A stretch of 64,000 nucleotides of DNA from Hyphomicrobiales bacterium (GTDB lineage: Bacteria > Pseudomonadota > Alphaproteobacteria > Rhizobiales > Beijerinckiaceae): positions 434,001-498,000 of the forward strand of contig JADJVD010000001.1 of the NCBI GenBank assembly GCA_016716745.1, given 5' to 3'. The translations under genes and the position numbers were made by a program. Shown here piece by piece: positions 35,133-42,810 of this stretch (its first letter is position 1; every line of letters begins with the position of its first letter). A model generated the notes under the pieces. It did not search any database, was not told the origin of the DNA, and saw only the letters and a program-made list of their open reading frames with translations.

Positions 35133-35851
35133 CTGCAGCCGAGGGGGGCGCCGCCGCGGCGCTGGTGATCGAGGACGACGGCGAGATGGCCGCCCATGTC
35201 GCCGGCCTTCTCGCGGCGATGGGCTTTTCCGCGACGGTCGAAAGCGACGGCGCCAGAGGCCTCGCGGCCGCCGCGCGCCGGCGCTTCGATCTCATCGTCG
35301 CCGACCGCATGCTGCCGGGTCTCGACGGGCTCGACGTCGTGGCGCGCCTGCGCGCGCTCGACGTGGCGACGCCGGTGCTGATGCTCTCCGCGCTCGGCCG
35401 CGCCGCCAACAAGGTCGAGGGGCTCGAACAGGGCGCCGACGACTATCTCGCCAAACCCTTCTCCGACGACGAACTCGTCGCCCGCGTGCGCGCGCTGATG
35501 CGGCGGGCGAAGGGCGAGGCGCATCCGGAGGTGATGCTCGTCGGCGCGCTCGAAATCCGCATCAAGGCGCGCACCGTGCATCGCGCGGGACGGCACGTCG
35601 CCGTCTCGCCGAAGGAGTTCGAGCTGTTGCGGTGCCTCGCCGAGCATGCCGGCGCCTTTACGCCGCGCGCCCTGCTGCTCGAGCGAGTGTGGAAGCTGAA
35701 ATTCGATCCGCAAACCAACGTCGTCGACGTGCATGTGAGCCGCCTGCGGGGCAAGCTCGACGAGGGCTTCGAGACGACGCTGATCCGCAGCGCGCGCGGC
35801 GAGGGCTACATGCTGCTGACAGGCGACGGCGACCCGAAGGGAGCCAGATGA
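35129..35851 (+). CDS. OmpR/PhoB-family response regulator
   Basis: 240 residues. The receiver domain has the acidic pair Asp16/Asp17, phosphoacceptor Asp59 (LIVADRMLPG), Ser87 and Lys109 (YLAKPF). The winged-helix output domain covers about 140-232 (SPKEFELLRCLAEHAG; VVDVHVSRLRGKLD; RSARGEGYML). The start is GTG 35129, overlapping the protease stop (GTGA), and the 3' end overlaps the kinase start (ATGA). Its targets are not known. It is the only local DNA-binding regulator that could serve the secreted-protein genes of this island. Confidence 0.95.
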   Translation: MTAAEGGAAAALVIEDDGEMAAHVAGLLAAMGFSATVESDGARGLAAAARRRFDLIVADRMLPGLDGLDVVARLRALDVATPVLMLSALGRAANKVEGLEQGADDYLAKPFSDDELVARVRALMRRAKGEAHPEVMLVGALEIRIKARTVHRAGRHVAVSPKEFELLRCLAEHAGAFTPRALLLERVWKLKFDPQTNVVDVHVSRLRGKLDEGFETTLIRSARGEGYMLLTGDGDPKGAR

Positions 35852-37200
35852 CGGCCGTAACGCGCGCGCCGCTCGCGCGGTCGGCGCTGTGGCGCTTCAT
35901 GCTGGCGCTCGCCGGCGCCTTCGCGCTCGCCTCGCTCGCGGCGGGGCTGCTCGCCCATCGCGCCGTCGACGCTTATGTGCGCGCCCGCGTCGCCGAGGCG
36001 ATCGCGGCCGATCTCGACGGGCTGGCGGACGTGCACGCGGCTGGCGGCGCGGCGGCGCTGAAACAGGCGATCGGCCGGCGCGTCACGGCCGAGCCGCGCC
36101 GCATCTATCTGCTCGTCGACGCGCAGGGCGAGCCGCAGGCGGGCAATGTCGCGGGCTGGCCGAACAATCTCGCGCCCGACGCGCGCGGCCTCTCCTTCCG
36201 CGTCGAGGAGCGCGACGACAGTTTCGAGGGCGACGCGCGCGCGCTCGCCGACGGGTCGCGCCTGCTCGTCGCCCACAGCCAGGCCGACAATCGCGCGCTG
36301 CGCGCTGATCTGCTCGGCCGTCTCGCGCTGCCGGCGCTGGCGGCGCTCGCGCTCATGCTGCTCGCGAGCTGGCGCCTCGCGCGGCGCGCGCTGGCGCGCA
36401 TCGCGGCGATGAACGCGGCCTGCGCGCGCGTCGAGGCAGGCGAAATGACGGCGCGCGTCGGCGACCTCGCCTCGCAGGACGAGCTCGGGGCGCTGGCGCG
36501 CAACATCGACGCGATGCTCGGCCGCATCGAGGCGCTGATGGGCGGCGTGCAGACGTTGTCGGACCACATCGCGCACGAGACGCGCACGCCGCTGGCGCGT
36601 CTGCGCGCGCGGCTCGAACGGGCGCACGCCGGCGCCGCCGACGCGGCGACGCGCGCGGCCTTCGACGACGCCATCGGCGAGACGCAGACGATCATCGACA
36701 TCTTCTCCGCGCTGATCGACATCACCGCGACGGAGGCCGCGCGCGGCGACGCCAAGGGTCTCGTCGACGTCGACCTCGCCGGGACGGTGGCGCGCGTCGT
36801 CGATCTCTACGAGGGCGTCGCCGAGGATCGCGGCGTGCGCCTGACGGCGCGGACCGCGCCGGCGCATGTGCTCGGCGACCCCACGCTGCTGATGCGCATG
36901 GTCGCCAACGTCGTCGACAACGCGATCAAGTTCTCGCCCGAGGGCGGGGCGGTGTCGATCACCCTCGCCTCCGCAGGCGGCGAGACGACGCTTGCGGTGC
37001 GCGACGAGGGGCCGGGCGTGCCGCAGGCGTTCCGCGAGGCGGCGTTCGAGCGCTTCGCCCGCGCCGAGGAGGCGCGCGGCGCGCCGGGCCACGGCCTTGG
37101 CCTGACGCTGGTGCGCGCCATCGCCATCCGCCACGGCATGAAGATCGCGCTCGAGGACGCCCATCCCGGCCTGCGCGTGGTCATCCGCGCGACAGCGTGA
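35848..37200 (+). CDS. Sensor histidine kinase
   Basis: 450 residues. Two membrane helices (about 15-37 and 157-175) bracket a periplasmic sensor of about 120 residues. HAMP lies at about 176-230, the H box has His243 (DHIAHETRTPLAR), the N box reads NVVDNAIKFSPEGG and the G boxes DEGPGVPQ and GHGLGLTLV. It is thus a complete, probably active kinase. Tightly coupled to the response regulator (ATGA overlap). The periplasmic domain matches no ligand-binding fold I can name; cues could include envelope damage because of the linked protease. Confidence 0.95.
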   Translation: MTAVTRAPLARSALWRFMLALAGAFALASLAAGLLAHRAVDAYVRARVAEAIAADLDGLADVHAAGGAAALKQAIGRRVTAEPRRIYLLVDAQGEPQAGNVAGWPNNLAPDARGLSFRVEERDDSFEGDARALADGSRLLVAHSQADNRALRADLLGRLALPALAALALMLLASWRLARRALARIAAMNAACARVEAGEMTARVGDLASQDELGALARNIDAMLGRIEALMGGVQTLSDHIAHETRTPLARLRARLERAHAGAADAATRAAFDDAIGETQTIIDIFSALIDITATEAARGDAKGLVDVDLAGTVARVVDLYEGVAEDRGVRLTARTAPAHVLGDPTLLMRMVANVVDNAIKFSPEGGAVSITLASAGGETTLAVRDEGPGVPQAFREAAFERFARAEEARGAPGHGLGLTLVRAIAIRHGMKIALEDAHPGLRVVIRATA

Positions 37201-37213
37201 GGCCTTCGACGTC

Positions 37214-37289
37214 ATTGCGAGGAGCGCAGGCGACGAAGCGATCCAAGTCGTAGGCGTGGTCATGGATTACTTCGCTTCGCTCGCAAAAA
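37214..37289. repeat. Rhizobial-type intergenic palindromic repeat
   Basis: An imperfect inverted repeat: one arm TTGCGAGGAGCGCAGGCGAC continues to AAGCGATCCA, and the other arm TGGATTACTTCGCTTCGC continues to TCGCAA. Repeats of this sort ('...gaagcaatccag...tggattgcttcg...') are scattered between genes in many Rhizobiales and can fold into a long hairpin in mRNA. It lies 13 bp after the histidine kinase gene, where it could protect or end that transcript. Confidence 0.7.
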
Positions 37290-37338
37290 CGGAGCGGCTT
37301 TGGCTGGGTCGCGGCTCGCGAGGAGGCGCCTCGCCGCT

Positions 37339-37556
37339 ACTCCACGCCGTCGGGCGCGGCGCGGCGCGATGGATTCCCTTCCCCTCGCTTCGCTCGGCCG
37401 GGAATGACAGCGGCGATGTCATCCCCGGCGGCGACCGCAGGTCGCCGGGAAGGGGATCCATGCTGCAGGGCGCGGCGGAGCGGGGCGATGGATTCGCTTC
37501 GCCCGGCCGGGAATGGCAGCGCGGCGCCTGCGCCTCACTCCACGCCGTCGGGCGCG
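37339..37556. repeat. Second intergenic repeat block bounded by 20-bp direct repeats
   Basis: The 20-mer ACTCCACGCCGTCGGGCGCG occurs at 37339-37358 and again at 37537-37556, where it encodes the last residues of the exported caspase gene on the minus strand; the first copy would also end that frame, with TAG. Between the copies lie two imperfect inverted arms (about 37369-37410 and 37417-37461, ATGGATTCCCTTCCC with GGGAAGGGGATCCAT) and a third related segment at 37488-37520 (ATGGATTCGCTTCGCC). It looks like an intergenic repeat inserted at the end of the caspase gene, duplicating that end. Together with the preceding repeat it fills the 334-bp gap. Confidence 0.65.
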
Positions 37557-39919
37557 CGGACGTTCCAGCGGAAGTCGGCGACGCCGGCCGCCCCGCCGCC
37601 GCTTGCCGGCGCGCTGGCGGCGCGGCTCTTGCCCGCGAAGGCGGCCGCTTCGAGGAAGCTGCGCAGCGGCCCGCCGCCGCCGCGCGCGGCCTGCGCCGTC
37701 AGCGTCGGCTGGGCGAGATAGCGGAAATCGGCCGGCAGCGCCTCGCGGCTCGTCATCTCGACCGCGATGAACAGCAGTCGCTCCTGCCCGATGGGGAAGG
37801 GGACGCCGCGCTTCTGGTCGAAGGTGACGATGCGCACCGGGAACACGAACGGCGCGGCGCGCGGCTCCAGCCGCAGCCCCGTCGGCGGGCCCATATAGGC
37901 GACGCCGCCGCCGCCGTCGACATAGAGCGGGGTCACGTCGATCGGCTTGTCGCCGGCGTTGGTCAGTTTGAAATAGACGACGTCGCAGTGTTTCAGATCG
38001 GGCGTCGCTTCGCCGGCGCTGACGAGATCGGCGAAGCGCGTCGCGTCGGCCGGCAGGCGGTCGCGCTCCAGCGGCCCGCAGGCGCGATCGTCGGGCGCGC
38101 GCGCGCTCGCCGGCGCTGCGGCGAGCGCGGGCAGCAGAAAGGCCTCGATTTTCAGCTTGTCGGCGACGGCGCCGGCCGGCATCGCGGTGGCGACGCGGAT
38201 GAGGTTGCGCGCCTTGGCGAGGCCGCCGAGCGCGCGTTCGAGCGCGGGACGCGCCTTCGCCTCCTCCGCGCCGAAGGAGTCGAGCGGCAGCGAGATCGTC
38301 TGCGCGCGGCCCTTGGTCTCGAAGCGGCCGTCCTCGCCGACGAACCAGAGGCGCCCGTCCTGTAGGCGCAGGCTCATGTCGGCCGGCTGGCCGGCGGCGA
38401 CGAGTTCGACCGGCCCGCCCTGCGCTCCCGCCATCGCCGCGAGCGCGGCGCGAACCGCCAGCTCGCCGGGCTCGCTCGCCGCCGCCTCGGGCGGGCGGGC
38501 GACGCGGAAAGCGAGCTCGACGCCCTTCTCGACGACGGTGGCGATCAGCGCCGAATCGTCCGGCAGATCCTTCAGCGCCGTCTCCTTGCCGGCGAAGCTC
38601 GCCGGCTTCAGCGTCGCGCGCGCGGTCTCCGCCGTCTCGATCCGCGCATGGCCGAGCGTCTTGCCCGGCTCCTCGGCGGCGGCGAGCGCCAGCAGCGCGC
38701 CGGGCGCGAAGCCGTCCACCGCGCCGGCGGCGAGCGTCAGCTCCTCGCCCTTGCGGCGGGCCGCGTAGGCGGGCTTGCCGCCGGCCTCCGCGCCGGGGAA
38801 GGGCAATTGCAAATCGCCCTCGAACATCGGCGTCGGCGCCTTGGCGCCGAACATCTCGTAGCCGGCGAGCACGCGATGGGCGAGATCGCGATAGGTCGCC
38901 GCCCCGCCCGCGCGCACGGCCTGGGCGAGATAGAAGGTCAGCACGCCGTGCGGTTTCTTCGCCCCGCCATAGCTCTTCGGCAGCGCGCGTTGCAGCGCCG
39001 CCTGATCGGGATAGGCGGCGAAGAAGGCGACATAGGCGCCCTCGCGCGCGGCCGGCTTTCCCGCCGACGGCGCGGCCGAGGCGGACGCGGGCGCAGCGGC
39101 CGGCGCGGCGAGCGAGGCGACGGTCGTCGCCTGCTCGAAGCGGCTCGGCAGCGCGCCGAAGGGGCTGGCCGCTCCGCCCGCGCTGCGCGTCCCGCCCTTG
39201 GCCGCGCGCGCGGCGGCGGCCGCCTTCGCCTTGTCGAGCGCGGCCTGCGGCACGCGCAGCCGGTCGGTCGGCACCTGCTTGGCCACCGCGTCGGCGCTGC
39301 GCGTCATCGTGCCGGAGTGGCAGGCGTCGATCACCACCCACACATGCGCGCCCCTGGCGCGGATCCTGGTGATCGCTTGGCCGAGCTCGAAGTCGAGCAG
39401 CGCGTTCTTCACGCTGGCGACGCCGTCGTCCCACGGGCCGATGTCGATCGGCAGAAAGATCTCGTCGAGCCCGTCCGGCTTGGGGAAGGGGCGCTTGTCC
39501 GGATTGAGGTCGGGCTGGCGCGAGCCGTGGCCGGAGAGGAAGACGAAAGCGTGATCGCCGGGCGCGCTCTCCTTCGCCAGCTTCTCGAGCCCGGCGAGGA
39601 TGGCCGCGCGGGTCGGCTGGCCGTCCGCCTTGCGCTTGGCCTCGGTCTGGTCGAGCCCGTCGGCCAGCACCGTCATGTCCTTCTCGGCGAAGCCGAGGCG
39701 CGGCAGCGTCTCGATCATCAGGGCGACGTCGTTCTTCGGGCCGGTGAGCTGAAGATCGCCGACCGCCTCCTTCGGATAGTCGGAGACGCCGACGAGCAGC
39801 GCCCGGCGCGTCTCGGCCATGCCGGGAAGGGCGAGCGCGAGGCTGGCGGCGCCGGCGAGCAGGGCGAGGGCCGGCGGGGCGAGAAGGCGGCGGAGACGGG
39901 TGCGGGCGTTCATCGTCAT
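37535..39919 (-). CDS. Exported caspase-family (metacaspase-like) protein with DUF4384-like C-terminus
   Basis: 794 residues. The signal peptide extends to about residue 35 (LPGMA). The caspase p20 fold follows, beginning ETRRALLVGVSDYP, with dyad His131 (FLSGHGSRQ) and Cys200 (VVIDACHSGT). Asp/Glu-rich loops suggest Arg/Lys specificity as in metacaspases. The middle is Ala-rich. The C-terminal part (about 640-760; VVYFKLTNAGDKPIDVTPLY, VRIVTFDQKRGVPFPIG) resembles DUF4384, often fused to bacterial caspases and possibly a surface-binding domain. Start ATG 39919; ATG 39913 is an equal alternative. It is transcribed away from the patatin gene, with 210 bp between. Confidence 0.88.
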   Translation of the reverse strand: MTMNARTRLRRLLAPPALALLAGAASLALALPGMAETRRALLVGVSDYPKEAVGDLQLTGPKNDVALMIETLPRLGFAEKDMTVLADGLDQTEAKRKADGQPTRAAILAGLEKLAKESAPGDHAFVFLSGHGSRQPDLNPDKRPFPKPDGLDEIFLPIDIGPWDDGVASVKNALLDFELGQAITRIRARGAHVWVVIDACHSGTMTRSADAVAKQVPTDRLRVPQAALDKAKAAAAARAAKGGTRSAGGAASPFGALPSRFEQATTVASLAAPAAAPASASAAPSAGKPAAREGAYVAFFAAYPDQAALQRALPKSYGGAKKPHGVLTFYLAQAVRAGGAATYRDLAHRVLAGYEMFGAKAPTPMFEGDLQLPFPGAEAGGKPAYAARRKGEELTLAAGAVDGFAPGALLALAAAEEPGKTLGHARIETAETARATLKPASFAGKETALKDLPDDSALIATVVEKGVELAFRVARPPEAAASEPGELAVRAALAAMAGAQGGPVELVAAGQPADMSLRLQDGRLWFVGEDGRFETKGRAQTISLPLDSFGAEEAKARPALERALGGLAKARNLIRVATAMPAGAVADKLKIEAFLLPALAAAPASARAPDDRACGPLERDRLPADATRFADLVSAGEATPDLKHCDVVYFKLTNAGDKPIDVTPLYVDGGGGVAYMGPPTGLRLEPRAAPFVFPVRIVTFDQKRGVPFPIGQERLLFIAVEMTSREALPADFRYLAQPTLTAQAARGGGGPLRSFLEAAAFAGKSRAASAPASGGGAAGVADFRWNVRAPDGVE

Positions 39920-40129
39920 GCGCGGGCGGGTCCGGACGCGGAGGGCGCGCGCATCATCGCCTCTGGCGCGGCGGGCGACAATCGCGGACGCGAGGCGTTA
40001 CGGCGTTTGTCATCCCCGCCGCTGCGGCGGCGCCACGATCGTCAACTATCGCAGGCGATGGCGGGGCCCGCCCCTTGACCGCCGCCCGTCGGGACGGTTC
40101 CCTCACCTCTCGTCGCCGCAGGATCGCAG

Positions 40130-41599
40130 ATGAAACCGCGCCCGTTCAGTGCTTCGCCGCCGCTCGCCGCGCTCGCGCCGGTCGCGCTCGCGGCGGCGCT
40201 GTCCGGCTGCATGATGATCGACAATGCGCCGATCAACGCGCCAATCGAATCCGAACTCGCCAACACGACCACGGACGTGGTGTCGCCAGAGGCCGGCGAT
40301 ATGCTGGTCGGCGTCACCTTCTCGGGCGGCGGAACGCGCGCGGCGGCCTTCTCCTTCGGCGTGCTGCAGGGCTTCGCCGACAGCAATATCGAACTCGGCG
40401 GCGGCAAGACCGCCAATCTGCTGGATCGCGTCGATTTCGTCTCCGGCGTGTCGGGCGGTTCTGTGATGGCGGCCTATTACGGGCTGAAGGGGCGCGCCGC
40501 GCTCGCCGATTTCCGCGAGCGCTTCCTCATCCGCAACGCGGAGGAGAGCATGTATTCCAGCGCCGCCTCGCCGGTGGCGCTGATGCGCGCGCTCTCGGGC
40601 GGCGCGAACGACCGCTCCAACCTGCCGCAATGGCTCGACAAGAACCTGTTCGAGGGCGCGACCTACGCGCAGATTCTGGCGCGCAAGCGCCCGACGATCT
40701 GGCTCAACGCCTCCGACATCATCAATCACTCGCCCTTCGTGTTCGAGCCGAACACCTTCCGCGCCTTCTGCAGCGACCTGTCGAAGCTGCCCGTCTCGGA
40801 GGCGGTGGCGGCGTCGGCCGCCGTGCCGGTGGTCTTCGCGCCGGTGACTCTTCAGACCTATCCCGAGAATTGCCGCTACGAGTTTCCGCCCTGGGTGCGC
40901 TTCGCCGACGAGCAGGCGGGCGCGCCGGCGTTGCTGAAGAGCTATGCGCGCGCGCTGAAGAGCTACCGCGATCCGAGCAAGGTGAAATATCTGCGCCTGC
41001 TCGACGGCGGGCTGACCGACAATTTCGGCCTTTCCGGCGTCACCATCGCGCGGGCGGCGGCCGAGACGCCCTATGCGCCGCTGTCGCCGCGTCAGGCGGT
41101 GCGGCTGAAACAGGCGCTGTTCCTCGTCGTCAACGCCGGCCAAGGCTCGAACAAGGACTGGGCGCTCTCGCCCGACACGCCCGGCTTCAGCGCGGTGCTG
41201 TCGGCCGTCGTCGACACCGGCATCGACGCCTCGGTGCGACAGGGCTACGACGCCTTCCAGATGACGATGAACCGCTGGCAGCAGGACATCGTGGAGTGGC
41301 GCTGCAAGCTCTCCAGCGCCGAGGTGATGAAGTGGCGCGGCACGATGGCGGGCTGGAACTGTCGCGACGTGAAGTTCCATGTCGGGCAGGTCGCCTTCGA
41401 CCAGCTGCCCGACAAGCGCGAGCGGCTCGAGAAGATCGCGACGCGCTTCGTGCTGCCGACCGAGGAGGTCGATCTCCTGATCGAGGCGGGGCGCGAGGTG
41501 ATCCGCGCCAATCCGGTCGTCAACGGCTTCCTGCACGGGCTGCGGCCGGGCGGCGCGCGGCCCGCGCTCGCCGGCGCGCAGACGCTGAAGAAGGAATAG
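40130..41599 (+). CDS. Patatin-like phospholipase lipoprotein
   Basis: 489 residues. A lipoprotein signal ends at Cys27 (LAAALSGCMM), so the enzyme should sit on a membrane facing the periplasm or outside. The patatin fold is clear: oxyanion loop FSGGGTRAAAFSFGVLQG, nucleophile Ser108 in GVSGGS and Asp292 in LLDGGLTDN. The protein hydrolyses acyl esters of phospholipids in characterised relatives. Insertions beyond the core (about 320-460) carry Trp/Cys residues. Diverges from the caspase gene upstream. The substrate and any link to that caspase are not known. Confidence 0.9.
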   Translation: MKPRPFSASPPLAALAPVALAAALSGCMMIDNAPINAPIESELANTTTDVVSPEAGDMLVGVTFSGGGTRAAAFSFGVLQGFADSNIELGGGKTANLLDRVDFVSGVSGGSVMAAYYGLKGRAALADFRERFLIRNAEESMYSSAASPVALMRALSGGANDRSNLPQWLDKNLFEGATYAQILARKRPTIWLNASDIINHSPFVFEPNTFRAFCSDLSKLPVSEAVAASAAVPVVFAPVTLQTYPENCRYEFPPWVRFADEQAGAPALLKSYARALKSYRDPSKVKYLRLLDGGLTDNFGLSGVTIARAAAETPYAPLSPRQAVRLKQALFLVVNAGQGSNKDWALSPDTPGFSAVLSAVVDTGIDASVRQGYDAFQMTMNRWQQDIVEWRCKLSSAEVMKWRGTMAGWNCRDVKFHVGQVAFDQLPDKRERLEKIATRFVLPTEEVDLLIEAGREVIRANPVVNGFLHGLRPGGARPALAGAQTLKKE

Positions 41600-41602
41600 C
41601 GC

Positions 41603-42124
41603 CTAGCGCGCGCAGCGCGCGAGCCGCCACATCCCCTGCGGCGGCACGAAGCTGCGCCCCAGCGTCGAATACCAGAACGACAGGCCGAGATCGGGCAGGA
41701 TGAGATAGGCCGGCGCGCGCGTTCCCGGCTGGAACGGCGCGTCGAGCGGCAGCGGACGCAAATCCGTGTCGAAGAAGATCGCCGTCGATTGGGGGCCCTG
41801 CTCCTCGTCCGTCTTGGCGCCGGGGCCGCGCTTGCGCCTGCCTTCGAGGCTGGCGAGAAGGCGCCCGTAGCCGTTCGGCGAGAAGAAGGCGAAGCGCTTC
41901 GTCTCTCCCGTCGCGACATTGCGCATGACGAGCAGGAAGCGCGTCTGGTTGCCGACGGCGGCCCGATGCGGAACCGTCTCGGCGACGTAGTTGGCCTCGT
42001 CGTCGCGCTCGCCTGCGATCGGCTCGTAGCGCGCATTGTCGATCGCGCAATCGGGCGATGCGGCGCGCGCCGGCGGCGGCGCCAGAACGGCGAGGGCGAG
42101 GGTGACGAGCAGAAAGCGCAACAT
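41603..42124 (-). CDS. Uncharacterised secreted protein
   Basis: 173 residues. The signal peptide (about 1-21, PPARAAS) is clear. The mature domain contains TRFLLVMRNVATGETKRFAFF, FSPNGYGRLLASLEG and a C-terminal PAYLILPDLGLSFWYS. Two cysteines (near the start and in the last four residues) could form a disulfide joining both ends. No known family. The stop lies 4 bp from the end of the patatin gene (convergent). Its upstream region holds the 15-mer ATTTGTAACCGCGCG that also occurs upstream of the gene at 46805-47494. Confidence 0.75.
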   Translation of the reverse strand: MLRFLLVTLALAVLAPPPARAASPDCAIDNARYEPIAGERDDEANYVAETVPHRAAVGNQTRFLLVMRNVATGETKRFAFFSPNGYGRLLASLEGRRKRGPGAKTDEEQGPQSTAIFFDTDLRPLPLDAPFQPGTRAPAYLILPDLGLSFWYSTLGRSFVPPQGMWRLARCAR

Positions 42125-42173
42125 GGGACGGCCCGATGGTTGGACGGGCCGAGACTAGCGCGGCGCGGACGGA

Positions 42174-42188
42174 CGCGCGGTTACAAAT
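42174..42188 (-). promoter_or_regulatory. Shared 15-mer upstream element (copy 1)
   Basis: On the minus strand this reads ATTTGTAACCGCGCG, ending 49 bases before the start of the secreted-protein gene at 42124. The identical 15-mer lies upstream of another secreted-protein gene (47579-47593). It may be an operator for a common regulator, the local OmpR-type protein being a candidate, or part of a promoter. Function is inferred from the repeat alone. Confidence 0.4.
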
Positions 42189-42276
42189 GTCGTGATCGAC
42201 CGCATGACGGGCGCGGCGCCCTTGGCCGGCGCGGGGCGCGCGCCTTAAGTTCGCGTCGTCACCGGAGCTCGCAGTC

Positions 42277-42801
42277 ATGTCGCGCCTGTCGTCCCTGTCC
42301 ATCGCCCTGGCTCTCGCCATCGCCTCGCCCGCCTTCGCCGCGCAGGCGGATGCGGACGCCGGCACGCTGATCGACTGCGTCAGCCGCAAGGCCGGCCCCG
42401 AGGGAGATCTGCCGCCGGCCGGACCGTTGCGCGACAGGTTCCTGAAGGAAATGGAGGGCGGCACGCAGGCCTGCGTCGGCCTCGTCGCGAAGGCTTGCGA
42501 GAGCGCCGGCGGTGATCGGCGCGCCTGCGCGCGGCGCGAGACGGCGGGTTGGCTGAAGGCGCTGGCGCGCACCGGCGAGGATGCGAACCGCGCCGCCAAT
42601 CTGCCGAAATGGACCGCGCCCGCAAAGCGCATTCGAGCGCAGGCGGCGAGCCTGTGCGAGGGCGCGGCGGCGATGTCGGCCTGGGGCTACGAGCGCGTGA
42701 AGGCGAAGGGCCGCTACGGCGAGGAGGATCTGTCCGTCTGCATCATGAAGGGCGTCGCCCGGCAGGCGATCCTCATGCTCGAGGAAGTGCGCGGCAACTG
42801 A
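42277..42801 (+). CDS. Uncharacterised secreted cysteine-rich protein
   Basis: 174 residues with a signal peptide (about 1-22, SPAFAAQ). The mature part has six cysteines (in LIDCVSRK, TQACVGLV, KACESAGG, RACARRE, ASLCEGA and LSVCIMKG), spaced as in small periplasmic helical proteins such as LprI/DUF1311, with three likely disulfides. GYERVKAKGRYGEEDLSVCIMKG near the end is the most conserved-looking part. It diverges from the gene at 42124 and converges on the caspase-Sel1 gene with a 9-bp gap. Exact family uncertain. Confidence 0.78.
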   Translation: MSRLSSLSIALALAIASPAFAAQADADAGTLIDCVSRKAGPEGDLPPAGPLRDRFLKEMEGGTQACVGLVAKACESAGGDRRACARRETAGWLKALARTGEDANRAANLPKWTAPAKRIRAQAASLCEGAAAMSAWGYERVKAKGRYGEEDLSVCIMKGVARQAILMLEEVRGN

Positions 42802-42810
42802 CGGGCGCGT

